Shown here: positions 53,415 to 62,547 of the stretch, one piece after another | Layout: the number at the start of each line of letters is the position of its first letter | How positions within the stretch are numbered: the first letter of the stretch is position 1 | Origin: Chryseobacterium indologenes | Lineage (GTDB): Bacteria > Bacteroidota > Bacteroidia > Flavobacteriales > Weeksellaceae | Direction of reading: 5' to 3' | Length of the DNA: 64,000 nt | NCBI RefSeq assembly: GCF_001295265.1 | Contig: NZ_LJOD01000002.1 | Span: forward strand, 310,001 to 374,000 | Made by a program: the position numbers and the translations under genes | The notes under the pieces: generated by a model | Told to the model about the DNA's origin: nothing | Database searches by the model: none | What the model saw: only the letters and a program-made list of their open reading frames with translations

Positions 53415-54539
53415 ATGAAAAAAATTCAGATGGTTGACTTACAAAGTCAGTATTACAAAATAAAGAATGATGTAGATAATGCGGTTTTAAATGTAATGGA
53501 TTCAGCGGCTTTTATCAACGGCCCGGAAGTAAAGTCTTTCCAGAATGAATTGGAATCTTATTTAGATGTAAAACATGTGATTCCCTGTGCAAACGGAACA
53601 GATGCTTTACAGATCGCATTGATGGCTTTAGACCTGAAAGAAGGGGATGAAGTGATCACTGCTGATTTTACTTTTGCCGCTACAGTAGAAGTTATTCATT
53701 TGCTGAAATTGAAATCAGTTCTGGTAGATGTAGATTACGATACATTCACAATCTCAACAGAGAAGATCAGAAAGGCAATCACGCCAAGAACAAAAGCGAT
53801 TATCCCTGTTCATATTTTTGGACAGTGCGCCAATATGGAGGAAATTTTAAAGATTGCTGAAGAACATAACCTTTATGTAATTGAAGACAATGCACAGGCA
53901 ATCGGAGCGCAATATACTTTTTCAGATGGTACTGAAAAGTATGCTGGAACCATGGCTACTGTAGGAACTACCTCATTTTTCCCGTCCAAAAACCTAGGGT
54001 GCTATGGAGACGGAGGCGCCATCTTTACCAATAATGATGAACTGGCGCACCGTTTAAGAGGAATTGTAAACCATGGAATGTACGAAAGATATTACCATGA
54101 TGAGGTTGGGGTGAATTCAAGATTAGACAGCATTCAGGCAGCCGTTTTAAGAAAAAAACTTCCCCACCTGGATTCTTACAACGAAGCGAGGAGAAAAGCA
54201 GCAGATTATTACGATGAAGCGTTTGCAGGGCATGAACATATTCTTACCCCGCGAAGATCAGAAAGTTCCACCCACGTATTCCACCAGTATACGCTGAGAA
54301 TTCTGAACGGAAAACGTAACGAGCTTCAGAAGTTTCTGACAGAAAAGGAAATCCCTGCAATGATCTACTATCCGGTAGCATTAAGAAATCAGAAGGCGTA
54401 TTATCAGGAAAGCAATGACGCAGATTTTGTAAATACGGACAAGCTTCTGGATCAGGTAATCTCTTTACCGATGCATACTGAATTAGATGAAGAGCAGCTG
54501 AAGTATATCACGGATGCGGTGCTTGAGTTTATGAAATAA
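53415..54539 (+). CDS. DegT/DnrJ/EryC1/StrS-family sugar aminotransferase
   Basis: A 374-residue PLP enzyme that aminates keto sugar nucleotides. PLP binds Lys192 in SFFPSKNLGCYGDGGA, with Asp158 in VIEDNAQAIGA contacting the ring and CANGTDALQIAL binding the phosphate. Length is normal. Members supply amino sugars for LPS, capsule or glycans. The start is ATG at 53415; a TTG two codons earlier lies in an AATATTTG promoter-like sequence. The stop overlaps the ATG of the next gene by one base, and galE follows shortly after. Confidence 0.93.
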   Translation: MKKIQMVDLQSQYYKIKNDVDNAVLNVMDSAAFINGPEVKSFQNELESYLDVKHVIPCANGTDALQIALMALDLKEGDEVITADFTFAATVEVIHLLKLKSVLVDVDYDTFTISTEKIRKAITPRTKAIIPVHIFGQCANMEEILKIAEEHNLYVIEDNAQAIGAQYTFSDGTEKYAGTMATVGTTSFFPSKNLGCYGDGGAIFTNNDELAHRLRGIVNHGMYERYYHDEVGVNSRLDSIQAAVLRKKLPHLDSYNEARRKAADYYDEAFAGHEHILTPRRSESSTHVFHQYTLRILNGKRNELQKFLTEKEIPAMIYYPVALRNQKAYYQESNDADFVNTDKLLDQVISLPMHTELDEEQLKYITDAVLEFMK

Positions 54540-54873
54540 TGAAAAGAAAGATTTTTCAATATGGTGTAGTCTATTGGTCAGTAATACTGATTAATGCAAT
54601 CATAACATTCTTTTATCTTAACTATTGTTATTCCATATTGATAAGTTCTCATATTAACTCTAAAGATATTCTTCCGTTAGCGTTGATTGTACTGATAGGA
54701 GGATTTTCTCCTATCGCACTGTTTTTTTTAATAAAAAGAATCGGCTTGAGGCTTTAACGCAATCAATACTATTTTCTACTTTTGGATTATGGTTTATCAT
54801 TGTTAGAAAATATAGATGTAAAGGAAGTAAAGTAGATCTACAAATAGAAAGTATAGGAAAACACAAAGATTAA
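54539..54873 (+). pseudogene. Frameshifted small membrane-protein gene (or slippage-expressed)
   Basis: From ATG 54539 the frame encodes two membrane spans (QYGVVYWSVILINAIITFFY and LPLALIVLIGGFSPIALFFL) and stops at 54757. In the +2 frame, right after a run of eight T (54722-54729), coding-like sequence continues as NKKNRLEALTQSILFSTFGL and WFIIVRK, a third span plus a polar tail, ending at TAA 54871-54873. Adding one T rejoins both parts into one protein of about 111 residues. A true mutation, phase variation, transcript slippage or a sequencing error would each fit. The family is unknown. Confidence 0.6.
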
Positions 54874-54880
54874 AAATAAA

Positions 54881-55903
54881 ATGGCAATACTTGTTACAGG
54901 TGGACTTGGATACATTGGTTCCCACACCGTAGTGGAACTGATCAATAGCGGCTTTGAGGTTGTTATTGTAGACGATCTTTCCAATTCGGAAAGGTTTATT
55001 TTAAATAATATTGAAGAAATTACAGGGAAGAAACCGATTTTCTATCCGTTTGATTTAAGACGCAGAGAGCTTCTTACCCAGGTTTTTGATGCTCATCAAA
55101 TTGATGGTTGTATCAATTTTGCAGCTTCAAAAGCAGTAGGAGAGAGTCAGCAAAAACCTGTAGATTATTACGAAAATAATTTATTCTCCCTGATCAATAT
55201 TCTTCAGGAATTTAAAGAGAGAGAAATTTCAAACTTCATTTTCAGTTCTTCATGTACGGTATACGGACAGGCTGAAAAAATGCCGATCGATGAAAATACT
55301 CCCCTGAAGCTTCCTGAAAGTGTTTATGGGAAAACCAAGCAGATGGGAGAGGAAATCCTGATTGATTTTGCAAAAGCATATAACCGGAAAATCTCACTGC
55401 TAAGATATTTCAACCCGATTGGGGCTCACCCTTCAGGTTTATTGGGCGAGCTGCCGATTGGAGTTCCGAATAATCTGGTTCCTTATGTAACTCAGACTGC
55501 TGCCGGAATCCGTGAAAAGCTGAGCATCTGGGGAGATGATTATGATACAGAAGACGGAACAGCAGTACGTGATTATATTTACATCGTTGATGTGGCAAAA
55601 GCTCATGTAAGTGCACTAAAAAAGCTGATGCAGAGTGATTCTGATGAAGCAGTAGTTGATATTTATAATCTGGGAACAGGAAAAGGTTCCTCCGTACTGG
55701 AAGTTGTAAAAGCTTTTGAAAGAGCGAATAACGTACAGGTTCCTTACCAGATCTGTCCGAGAAGAGAAGGCGATATTACAGTGGCTTATGCCAATGCAGA
55801 CAAAGCTGAAAAAGAGCTGCACTGGAAGTCTGAAACTTCACTGGAAGAATCTTTAAGAACAACCTGGGAGTGGCAGAAATATCTTCAGTCCAGAAATAAC
55901 TAA
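54881..55903 (+). CDS. galE: UDP-glucose 4-epimerase
   Basis: Interconverts UDP-glucose and UDP-galactose using NAD. The 340-residue SDR protein has VTGGLGYIGSHTVVEL at the N-terminus and catalytic Ser124, Tyr149 and Lys153 (SSSCTVYG, SVYGKTK), at the same numbering as the E. coli enzyme. RYFNPIGAHPSG and RDYIYIVDVAKAH complete the family signature. It lies after an aminotransferase and membrane-protein gene and ahead of two small enzymes, consistent with a glycan-precursor role. Confidence 0.96.
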   Translation: MAILVTGGLGYIGSHTVVELINSGFEVVIVDDLSNSERFILNNIEEITGKKPIFYPFDLRRRELLTQVFDAHQIDGCINFAASKAVGESQQKPVDYYENNLFSLINILQEFKEREISNFIFSSSCTVYGQAEKMPIDENTPLKLPESVYGKTKQMGEEILIDFAKAYNRKISLLRYFNPIGAHPSGLLGELPIGVPNNLVPYVTQTAAGIREKLSIWGDDYDTEDGTAVRDYIYIVDVAKAHVSALKKLMQSDSDEAVVDIYNLGTGKGSSVLEVVKAFERANNVQVPYQICPRREGDITVAYANADKAEKELHWKSETSLEESLRTTWEWQKYLQSRNN

Positions 55904-55917
55904 AAAACACCTATATC

Positions 55918-56682
55918 ATGGCTTGGAATCCCGAAGTATACGATCAGTTCAAAGAAGAGCGTTCCGCCCCATTTTTTGACCTGCTGAAGCTCGTGAAATC
56001 AAAAACAGACCTTTCTGTTATAGATCTTGGATGCGGTACAGGAGAACTCACCTCTAAACTTTTGGATTATCTGGAGGATTCTAAAGTTGTAGGAATAGAT
56101 TCTTCCGCTGAAATGCTTGAAAAAGCAGCTCATTACCAAACAAGCCGGCTTCATTTTGAACAGAGATCAATTGAAGACCAGTTGAATCTGCCTGATACTT
56201 TTGATCTAGTTATTTCCAATGCTGCTATCCAATGGTGCAGTAATCATAAAGAGCTTTTCCCAAGAATTATCAGTAAAGTAAAAGAAGGAGGGCAGCTTGC
56301 CATACAGATTCCTTCCAATCATGAATATATTGTTCATCAGCTGTTGAGAAAGGTGGCTGAGAAAGCACCTTATAAAACAGCCTACAACTCCTGGCAGAGA
56401 GAATATACAGTTTTAAAGATTGAAGATTATGCTAATATTTTATTTGAAAATAAAGGCAAAGAGATCACTGTTTTTGAAAAAGTATTTCCCCATGTTCTTG
56501 AAAATGCAGATGCGGTATTTACCTGGGCTTCAGGAACAGCGATGATTCCATATATAGAAAAGCTTCCTGATGAACTGAAAGAAGAATTTAAAAAAGAATA
56601 TAAAAACGAATTACAACATATTTTCCCTGAATCACCGGTCTTTTATCCTTTTAAAAGAACGTTTATTTCAGCGCAATTTTAA
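55918..56682 (+). CDS. tam: Trans-aconitate 2-methyltransferase-like enzyme
   Basis: A 254-residue SAM-dependent methyltransferase. WNPEVYDQFKEERSAPFFDLL matches the Tam N-terminus, VIDLGCGTGELTSKL is motif I, and FDLVISNAAIQWCSNH is motif II, all typical of Tam. It would methylate trans-aconitate, removing this aconitase inhibitor. It starts 14 bases after galE and 11 bases before the next gene, so it belongs to one operon, although its job there is unclear. Confidence 0.88.
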   Translation: MAWNPEVYDQFKEERSAPFFDLLKLVKSKTDLSVIDLGCGTGELTSKLLDYLEDSKVVGIDSSAEMLEKAAHYQTSRLHFEQRSIEDQLNLPDTFDLVISNAAIQWCSNHKELFPRIISKVKEGGQLAIQIPSNHEYIVHQLLRKVAEKAPYKTAYNSWQREYTVLKIEDYANILFENKGKEITVFEKVFPHVLENADAVFTWASGTAMIPYIEKLPDELKEEFKKEYKNELQHIFPESPVFYPFKRTFISAQF

Positions 56683-56693
56683 TTTAAAACAAT

Positions 56694-57146
56694 ATGAAGA
56701 CACAAAAAATAGGTATTACCTTTTCCTCATTTGACTTATTGCACGCAGGGCATATTAAAATGCTTGAAGAAGCCAAAACAGTATGTGATTATTTAATTGT
56801 GGGCCTGCAGATTGATCCGTCCCACGACAGACCCAATAAAAACAGGCCAAGCCAGACAATTGTAGAAAGATATATTCAGTTAAAAGCAGTAAATGCCGTT
56901 GACGAAATTATTCCTTATTATACCGAAGAAGACCTGCTGGACATCCTGAAATCTTTTGTAATTGATGTAAGAATCATTGGTGATGATTATATGAACAGAG
57001 ATTTCACAGGTAAACAGTATTGTGAGGAAAAAGGAATAGAAATCTTTTATAACAAAAGGGATCACAGATTTTCCACGAGCGACCTGAGAAGAAGGATTTA
57101 TGAGGCAGAAAAAGAAAAGTTTGAACAGACTGAAACGGTAAAATAA
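56694..57146 (+). CDS. Cytidylyltransferase-like nucleotidyltransferase (TagD/GCT family)
   Basis: A 150-residue protein of the HxGH superfamily. FSSFDLLHAGHIKMLEEAK contains HAGH, and RPSQTIVERYIQLKAVNAVDEI with HRFSTSDLRRRI (the RTEGISTS-like motif, here RFSTSDL) close the active site. Such enzymes make CDP-glycerol, FAD or CDP-polyols from the phosphate ester and CTP. The substrate is undecided. It ends the group that starts at galE and is followed by a bidirectional terminator. Confidence 0.9.
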   Translation: MKTQKIGITFSSFDLLHAGHIKMLEEAKTVCDYLIVGLQIDPSHDRPNKNRPSQTIVERYIQLKAVNAVDEIIPYYTEEDLLDILKSFVIDVRIIGDDYMNRDFTGKQYCEEKGIEIFYNKRDHRFSTSDLRRRIYEAEKEKFEQTETVK

Positions 57147-57180
57147 AAAAATCCCGAAAATTTAATTTTCGGGATTTTTT
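57145..57180. terminator. Bidirectional terminator
   Basis: AAAAATCCCGAAAAT pairs with ATTTTCGGGATTTTT around a TTA loop (57162-57164), flanked by A and T runs, between converging genes. Confidence 0.85.
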
Positions 57181-57184
57181 GTGA

Positions 57185-59779
57185 TTACATCGGACCTTGC
57201 TGGTCGTCGCCGGATTCATTGGCGTTGATGTCTTTTTTCTTTTTAGGCTGTTCTATTTTTTCACCTTGTTTGAAACGGTAAGTTAAAGCAATAGAGAACT
57301 GTCTTGGCTGCCACTGCATATAGTTTCGGCGGGAATAGTCGCTGTTAAAACTTAATACCTCTCTGTTTCTGGTGTTGAAAATATCCTGAATATTGAAAGA
57401 GATGGTTCCGTCACCTTTCCAGATCGTTTTGGAAGCACCAAGATTCAGCGCATACATATCTTCTGTATTCTGGTTGGCTGTTTTTTGAGCTCCTCTGTAA
57501 AACCCTTGAAGCTGTACACTTAATGTTTTATCAATCTTGAACGTGGTATTAAGACGGGCTCTGGTAGAAAAACCATCACCAGTGAAATTCATCGATCCTG
57601 TTTTCACATTCCCTTCTGAATCTTTGGTGTCATAATAGGCAATACCGGTTGTTTTATATCCGAACATGTCTAAACTACCCATAATCTTTAACCATGAGAA
57701 AGGATCGTAAGTGAAATTCAGGTCCAAACCATAACGGTCATCATTTCCAAGGTTAATCGGCTTGGTATAGAAAACGCTCTGACTTTCATCCGGTCTGTAA
57801 ACAAGCATTTTGGTATCATCCGTTGCATGTCTGTAGTAAAGGGTAGGATTAACGGTGAATTTCTTTCTTGTAATGTTATATCCTACTTCATATGAATCTA
57901 CATACGATGGATTCAGATCAATGTTTCCTTCAAAAACATTCTGGCTGTTGCTGTAGTTTGGGAAAGGAACCATAAAGAAAGATCTAGGTCTGTCAATTCT
58001 ACGTGAATAGTTGACTAAAATCTGGTTGTTCTTTGAAATGTCATAACTTAAAAATAAACTCGGGAACAGGTTGTTATAATTTTTAGTTTTATTAAAAGGA
58101 TCCTTATTTGGATTCTGGTTTATATAATCGATCTTAACATTTGAAAGTTCATCTCTTAATCCTAACTGATAGGCAAACTTTTCTCCGACTTTACTTTTAA
58201 ACTGTAAGTAGAAGGCATTGAACATTTCACGATAATTCGTGTTATTGTTGTAATCAAGAATAAACGGATTATTGGAAGTACTGTTTACCGTATTGTCATA
58301 ATCATTGTTGTTGACATCTATTCTGTATCCGGCTTCAAGCTTAGACTGTTCACCAATCGGAAGTTCATAATCTGCCTTTCCGATAATGGTTTTACTCACA
58401 GAATATCTGCGGGTAATATCCTGCTGAACGAAAGCTGCATCTTCAGTTTCCAGAATGTTGGAATTGTTAACGCTTCTGTTTCGCTGTACACTTAATGAGA
58501 CGGATAAATTCTGTCCTTTATCGTCAAATTTATGATCCAATCCTAAATCTCCTTGAAAAGCGAGGTTGGTACTTCTTCCTTCAGAACCTCTTTGTCCGAA
58601 AGGGGTAAGCAGGCTCCATGCTGCCTGGCTTTTGTTATATCTGTAAAAGCTGTTATACGTGTTCAGAAGTTCACTGTTATCACTTTCAAATGTTCTTACA
58701 ACTCCTGAGAAATTAAGGGAGGTTTTATCTGAAATATCATACACAAAACCGGCACTGGCGTTATAATTTTTGTTATAACTTTTGTTTCTGGAGTTTTGAA
58801 GCTGATAGGTAGGAATATCATTGGGCTGTACAAACGGATTGGCACTAGGGTCTACATCAGGAAAGACAAGACTGTGGTAGGTCGTTTCTGTATCGTTTTT
58901 ACTCTTGTTTTCGGAATAACCGCCGCCACCGTTCAGGAACCACGTCCAGTTATTTTTTCTCCAGCTTAAATTAGTATTAAGCGCAGTTCTCGGAAGATAG
59001 CCTAAAGTTCCGATCACACTTCCGTTGAAACCTATTTTTTTATTCTTTTTAAGAATGATATTCAAAATACCCGAAGTTCCACTTGCTTCAAATTTAGAAG
59101 AAGGGTTGGTGATTACTTCAATTCTTTCAATCTGGTCGGCAGGAATACTTTGAAGAGCATTAGCACCGTCATCAATTCCTAAAAGGGCAGAAGGTTTGCC
59201 GTTGATCAGGAATTTTACATTGGTACTGCCTCTCATAGAAACCGTACCATCCGTATCTACAGAAACAGAAGGAACATTGGAAAGGACGTCCTGAAGATTT
59301 CCTCCCTTACTTACAATATCCTGAGACGGATCGTAGGTTTTCTTGTCCAGCTCCACTTTATAAGCTTTTGTAGCGGCCGCGGTGATAACAACTCCCTGGA
59401 TTTCCTGTGTTTTTCCGTCCAGTGTAGTTGTGGCTTCCGGTTGTATAGATAAAGCTCCGATATTCCCCGGGCCTGTAATGCTTTTATTGACTGTGCTCTT
59501 TTTGTAGTCAATAGCCTCTACTGTAATGTCATAATTTCCAGGGACAAGCTCCAGTTTGTACTGTCCTTTTTCATCGGTCAGCACGGCATCACTTAATGTT
59601 TTGTTGGCTTTATTGCTGAATGTTACAGAAGCATAAGGAACAGGCTGGTTGTTTTTGTTGACAACTGTTCCCGAAACTCCTGCTTTTTCCTGTGCAAAGG
59701 CCATAGCTGCGGCCGAAAGCACAAAAGTAAGCGCTAAAGTTTTTTTGGTGAAAATACTGACAATTTCCGTCTGATTCAT
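57185..59779 (-). CDS. TonB-dependent receptor-like outer membrane beta-barrel protein with carboxypeptidase-regulatory domain
   Basis: An 864-residue outer-membrane protein. The signal peptide ends MAFAQ, then a CarboxypepD_reg-like Ig domain (residues 35-115, VVNKNNQPVPYASVTFSNKA to YKKS), a plug (QDVLSNVPSVSVDTDGTVSM, RGSTNVKFLINGKPS, IERIEVITNPSSKFEASG), and a large C-terminal beta-barrel of the OMP_b-brl_3 type. The tail is Lys/Asp-rich (KQGEKIEQPKKKKDINANES). The substrate is unknown. It lacks a SusD partner. Confidence 0.9.
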   Translation of the reverse strand: MNQTEIVSIFTKKTLALTFVLSAAAMAFAQEKAGVSGTVVNKNNQPVPYASVTFSNKANKTLSDAVLTDEKGQYKLELVPGNYDITVEAIDYKKSTVNKSITGPGNIGALSIQPEATTTLDGKTQEIQGVVITAAATKAYKVELDKKTYDPSQDIVSKGGNLQDVLSNVPSVSVDTDGTVSMRGSTNVKFLINGKPSALLGIDDGANALQSIPADQIERIEVITNPSSKFEASGTSGILNIILKKNKKIGFNGSVIGTLGYLPRTALNTNLSWRKNNWTWFLNGGGGYSENKSKNDTETTYHSLVFPDVDPSANPFVQPNDIPTYQLQNSRNKSYNKNYNASAGFVYDISDKTSLNFSGVVRTFESDNSELLNTYNSFYRYNKSQAAWSLLTPFGQRGSEGRSTNLAFQGDLGLDHKFDDKGQNLSVSLSVQRNRSVNNSNILETEDAAFVQQDITRRYSVSKTIIGKADYELPIGEQSKLEAGYRIDVNNNDYDNTVNSTSNNPFILDYNNNTNYREMFNAFYLQFKSKVGEKFAYQLGLRDELSNVKIDYINQNPNKDPFNKTKNYNNLFPSLFLSYDISKNNQILVNYSRRIDRPRSFFMVPFPNYSNSQNVFEGNIDLNPSYVDSYEVGYNITRKKFTVNPTLYYRHATDDTKMLVYRPDESQSVFYTKPINLGNDDRYGLDLNFTYDPFSWLKIMGSLDMFGYKTTGIAYYDTKDSEGNVKTGSMNFTGDGFSTRARLNTTFKIDKTLSVQLQGFYRGAQKTANQNTEDMYALNLGASKTIWKGDGTISFNIQDIFNTRNREVLSFNSDYSRRNYMQWQPRQFSIALTYRFKQGEKIEQPKKKKDINANESGDDQQGPM

Positions 59780-59948
59780 AAGTTAGTTTTTGTGTAAAAT
59801 CGCGAAAGTATACTTCTTAATATTATGAAATCGTTAAATTGGGTTGGTTTCAGAATATTACGATTTGTTTATTATTTATAGTATATAAGTATTATTTAAA
59901 TGATAAAAGTTAGTTGTTGAGTTGTTAAAATAAAGTTAAAATTATTTT

Positions 59949-60974
59949 CTATTTGATATTTTTTGAATTCAGCCAGTCCTGATAAGCTTTTGCATTAACT
60001 GCATGCTCTTCGGCGCTTGCTGTAAATTTGTGATACCCGAATCTTGCAGGATCAGCACACATAAAAATATAGTTATTGCTTTCTGCTTCTAAAACAGCAT
60101 CTACAGAGTTTTTATCCACTACACAAATTGGCCCCGGAGGAATTCCTGCATTGGCATAGGTATTATAGGGTGACGGAGTAGACAAATGCTTATACAGAAC
60201 TCTTTTAATAGGTTCCTTGAAGTTTGTCTGCTTGTTGATCGCATAAATTACGGTTGGATCAGACTGAAGTTTCATGCCTTTTCTGTAACGGTTCAGATAA
60301 AGTCCGGCAATTGTTCTCATTTCATCTTTTTTGCCTCCGGATTCTTTATAAACAATGGATGCCAGCGCATAAATCTGGTCTCTTGTTAACCCGGACTGCT
60401 GCTCTTTATTTTGTCTTTCACGGGTCCAGAAATTCTGATACTGCTCATCAAACTTTTTGAAGAATTCTCTCGGGCTTACTGTCCAGAAAAAATTATACGT
60501 ATCAATGAAAAAATATTTCTTCAGATCTTCCGCATTTTTATAACCTTTTTCAACGGCAATTTCATTCAGGTCGTTTACAAAATGTAAAGAATCCAGTTCT
60601 GTTTTTTTGGTTACCTTTCCGATCATCTGATACATATCCCCGAAATCTCCGATTCTGAAGCTGTTGGCCGTCTGATTTCCTGCTTTGATCATATTCACAA
60701 GACCTGTGTTTCCTGCTCCTTCCTGAAAATGATAGCGTCCGGGTTTAAAATATTTATCAAGCCCTTTATCTTTGGCTACCGTTTCAAAAGCTTCTTTATT
60801 TTTTACATATGGAGCAACAGAATCAAGCACCTGCTTAAAACTTGCTTTATGAGGAATCAGCACATAACCGTCCTTCACAACGTTGTTTCCATAATAGGTA
60901 TTATAAAATCTCAAACCAAAAAATCCTGCCGCTGCCAGTACAAGCAGAACGATAATGAGAACCGTTTTTTTCAT
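59949..60974 (-). CDS. mltG: Endolytic murein transglycosylase MltG
   Basis: Cuts nascent peptidoglycan strands to set their length. The 341-residue protein has an N-terminal membrane anchor (LIIVLLVLAAAGFFGLRFY), a LysM-like subdomain, and the YceG catalytic domain with Glu211 in IVYKESGGKKDEMRTIAGLYLNR and the conserved LQSDPTVIYA, SPYNTYANAGIPPGPI and FTASAEEH blocks. It sits 32 bases downstream of dapF on the same strand, linking two cell-wall genes. Confidence 0.95.
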   Translation of the reverse strand: MKKTVLIIVLLVLAAAGFFGLRFYNTYYGNNVVKDGYVLIPHKASFKQVLDSVAPYVKNKEAFETVAKDKGLDKYFKPGRYHFQEGAGNTGLVNMIKAGNQTANSFRIGDFGDMYQMIGKVTKKTELDSLHFVNDLNEIAVEKGYKNAEDLKKYFFIDTYNFFWTVSPREFFKKFDEQYQNFWTRERQNKEQQSGLTRDQIYALASIVYKESGGKKDEMRTIAGLYLNRYRKGMKLQSDPTVIYAINKQTNFKEPIKRVLYKHLSTPSPYNTYANAGIPPGPICVVDKNSVDAVLEAESNNYIFMCADPARFGYHKFTASAEEHAVNAKAYQDWLNSKNIK

Positions 60975-61006
60975 TATTAAAAAATGTTGATTAAAAGTTT
61001 CTGTTT

Positions 61007-61774
61007 TTAAATAAGATCTATTTTACCTCTAAAAACCTGCTTTGCGGGACCTTCCAGCCAGATATTCCGGAAAGAGTTTCCATTTTTCTCTGCATATACC
61101 TTAAGATTTCCCCCCAAAGTTTTAACTTTTACAGAGATTAGATTGTTTTTCTGCAGAAAAGTTAAAGCCGAAGCCGTAACTCCTGTTCCGCAGCTGTATG
61201 TTTCGTCCTCAACGCCTCGTTCATAGGTTCTTACGAAAATTTCATCATCCGTAATTTTTTCCACAAAATTCACATTGATGCCTTTTTCCCTGTAATTTTC
61301 TGAATTCCGGATGCCGTTTCCTTCCGCAAAAACATTGTAATTGACCAAATCCTCTACATATTTTACATAGTGAGGGGATCCTGTGTTCATTACGGTGTCT
61401 TCACCATCATTAGAAACCGTATTAACATCAATCATCTTTAATTTAATGATGCCGTTGTGGATTTCGGCTTCGTGTTCACCGTCTATTGCAATGAATTTGC
61501 ATTTATCTTCAAAGATGTCAAGGAAAAAAGCAAAAGCAACCAGGCATCTACCGCCGTTTCCACACATGGTGCTTTCACCGCCGTCCGAATTATAATAAAC
61601 CATTTTGAAATCATAATGATCATCATTTTCAAGAAGAATAAGTCCGTCTGCACCAATCCCGAAACGTCTGTCGCATAACTTTTCAATGATATCTTTGTTT
61701 TTAGGGAACTGCAGATCGCGGTTGTCTATCATCACAAAATCATTTCCGGTTCCCTGGTATTTATAAAATTCCAT
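61007..61774 (-). CDS. dapF: Diaminopimelate epimerase
   Basis: Converts LL- to meso-diaminopimelate for lysine and peptidoglycan. The 255-residue protein has the two catalytic cysteines, Cys71 in STMCGNGGRC and Cys195 in YSCGTGVTAS, plus KYQGTGNDFVMID at the N-terminus. Length is normal for Bacteroidetes. It lies just upstream of mltG on the same strand, a sensible cell-wall pairing. Confidence 0.97.
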   Translation of the reverse strand: MEFYKYQGTGNDFVMIDNRDLQFPKNKDIIEKLCDRRFGIGADGLILLENDDHYDFKMVYYNSDGGESTMCGNGGRCLVAFAFFLDIFEDKCKFIAIDGEHEAEIHNGIIKLKMIDVNTVSNDGEDTVMNTGSPHYVKYVEDLVNYNVFAEGNGIRNSENYREKGINVNFVEKITDDEIFVRTYERGVEDETYSCGTGVTASALTFLQKNNLISVKVKTLGGNLKVYAEKNGNSFRNIWLEGPAKQVFRGKIDLI

Positions 61775-61817
61775 ATCCTTTTAATCTAAATTTAACCAGC
61801 AAAATTACTATATTTTA

Positions 61818-61848
61818 AACGAAAAACGGACAGTGAAAACTGCCCGTT
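61818..61848 (-). terminator. Terminator of the pnuC-lipoprotein unit
   Basis: On the minus strand AACGGGCAGT, TTTC loop, ACTGTCCGTT (one G-U pair) is followed by TTTCGTTT. It lies about 18 bases past the lipoprotein stop. Confidence 0.8.
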
Positions 61849-61866
61849 ATGTTATTTATAATCGTT

Positions 61867-62547
61867 TTATCTAAATCCGCCCGACTGTCTTGTAGTACCT
61901 GTACTTGGCGGAGTGGTATTCTGAGAGCCGGAACTGTTTCTGAAACCGCCGCCGGATTCATTTCTGAACCCTCCACTCTGGTTCTGATTTTGGTTCTGAT
62001 TATACTGTTGTGTATTTCTGAACCCTCCGGTATTTCTGGTTCCTTGGTTATTCTGGGAATTGTTGCTGTTCTGCGTACCTGAAGAGTTTCTGAATCCTCC
62101 GGTATTCCTGGTTCCCTGATTATTCGGGTAATTGTTGTTATTCTGATTCCCTGAAGAATTTCTGAACCCTCCGCTATTATTGCTTCTGATGCCGTTGTTA
62201 TTACCGCTTCCGGTAGGTTCGCCTCTGAATCCGTTATTCGGTCTTTGCGAAGTTACTGCTCCGTTATTCCTTCTTTCCACATATACTTTTCTTCTGCTGT
62301 TGTTGTAATTATAGTAATAATAAGGAGCTCCGTTATCATAGTAATAATTAATATCGTTTCTGTAATAATAGCCGTCATTACCATAATAACCACCGCTGCC
62401 GTAATATCCGGATGGAGCATAATAGTATCCGTTGTTATAATAAGGATCTCCATATCCGTTATTGGCATATCCGTCAGTATAGGCAAGACATGATGATAAA
62501 CCAACAATGACAGTAAGACTAAGCGCTATTCTAAATAAATTTTTCAT
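61867..62547 (-). CDS. Asn/Gly/Tyr-rich repetitive lipoprotein
   Basis: A 226-residue low-complexity lipoprotein (GLSSCLAYTDGY, Cys20). Residues 25-80 are Tyr/Gly/Asn-rich (YYNNGYYYAPSGYYG); from residue 115 onward a GGFRNSSG-type unit recurs about six times, separated by Asn/Gln-rich linkers such as NNQGTRNT, and the chain ends SGGFR. It is probably a surface or matrix-facing protein with flexible repeats. Its ATG overlaps the pnuC stop by 4 bases (ATGA), so translation is coupled. Function is unknown. Confidence 0.85.
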   Translation of the reverse strand: MKNLFRIALSLTVIVGLSSCLAYTDGYANNGYGDPYYNNGYYYAPSGYYGSGGYYGNDGYYYRNDINYYYDNGAPYYYYNYNNSRRKVYVERRNNGAVTSQRPNNGFRGEPTGSGNNNGIRSNNSGGFRNSSGNQNNNNYPNNQGTRNTGGFRNSSGTQNSNNSQNNQGTRNTGGFRNTQQYNQNQNQNQSGGFRNESGGGFRNSSGSQNTTPPSTGTTRQSGGFR

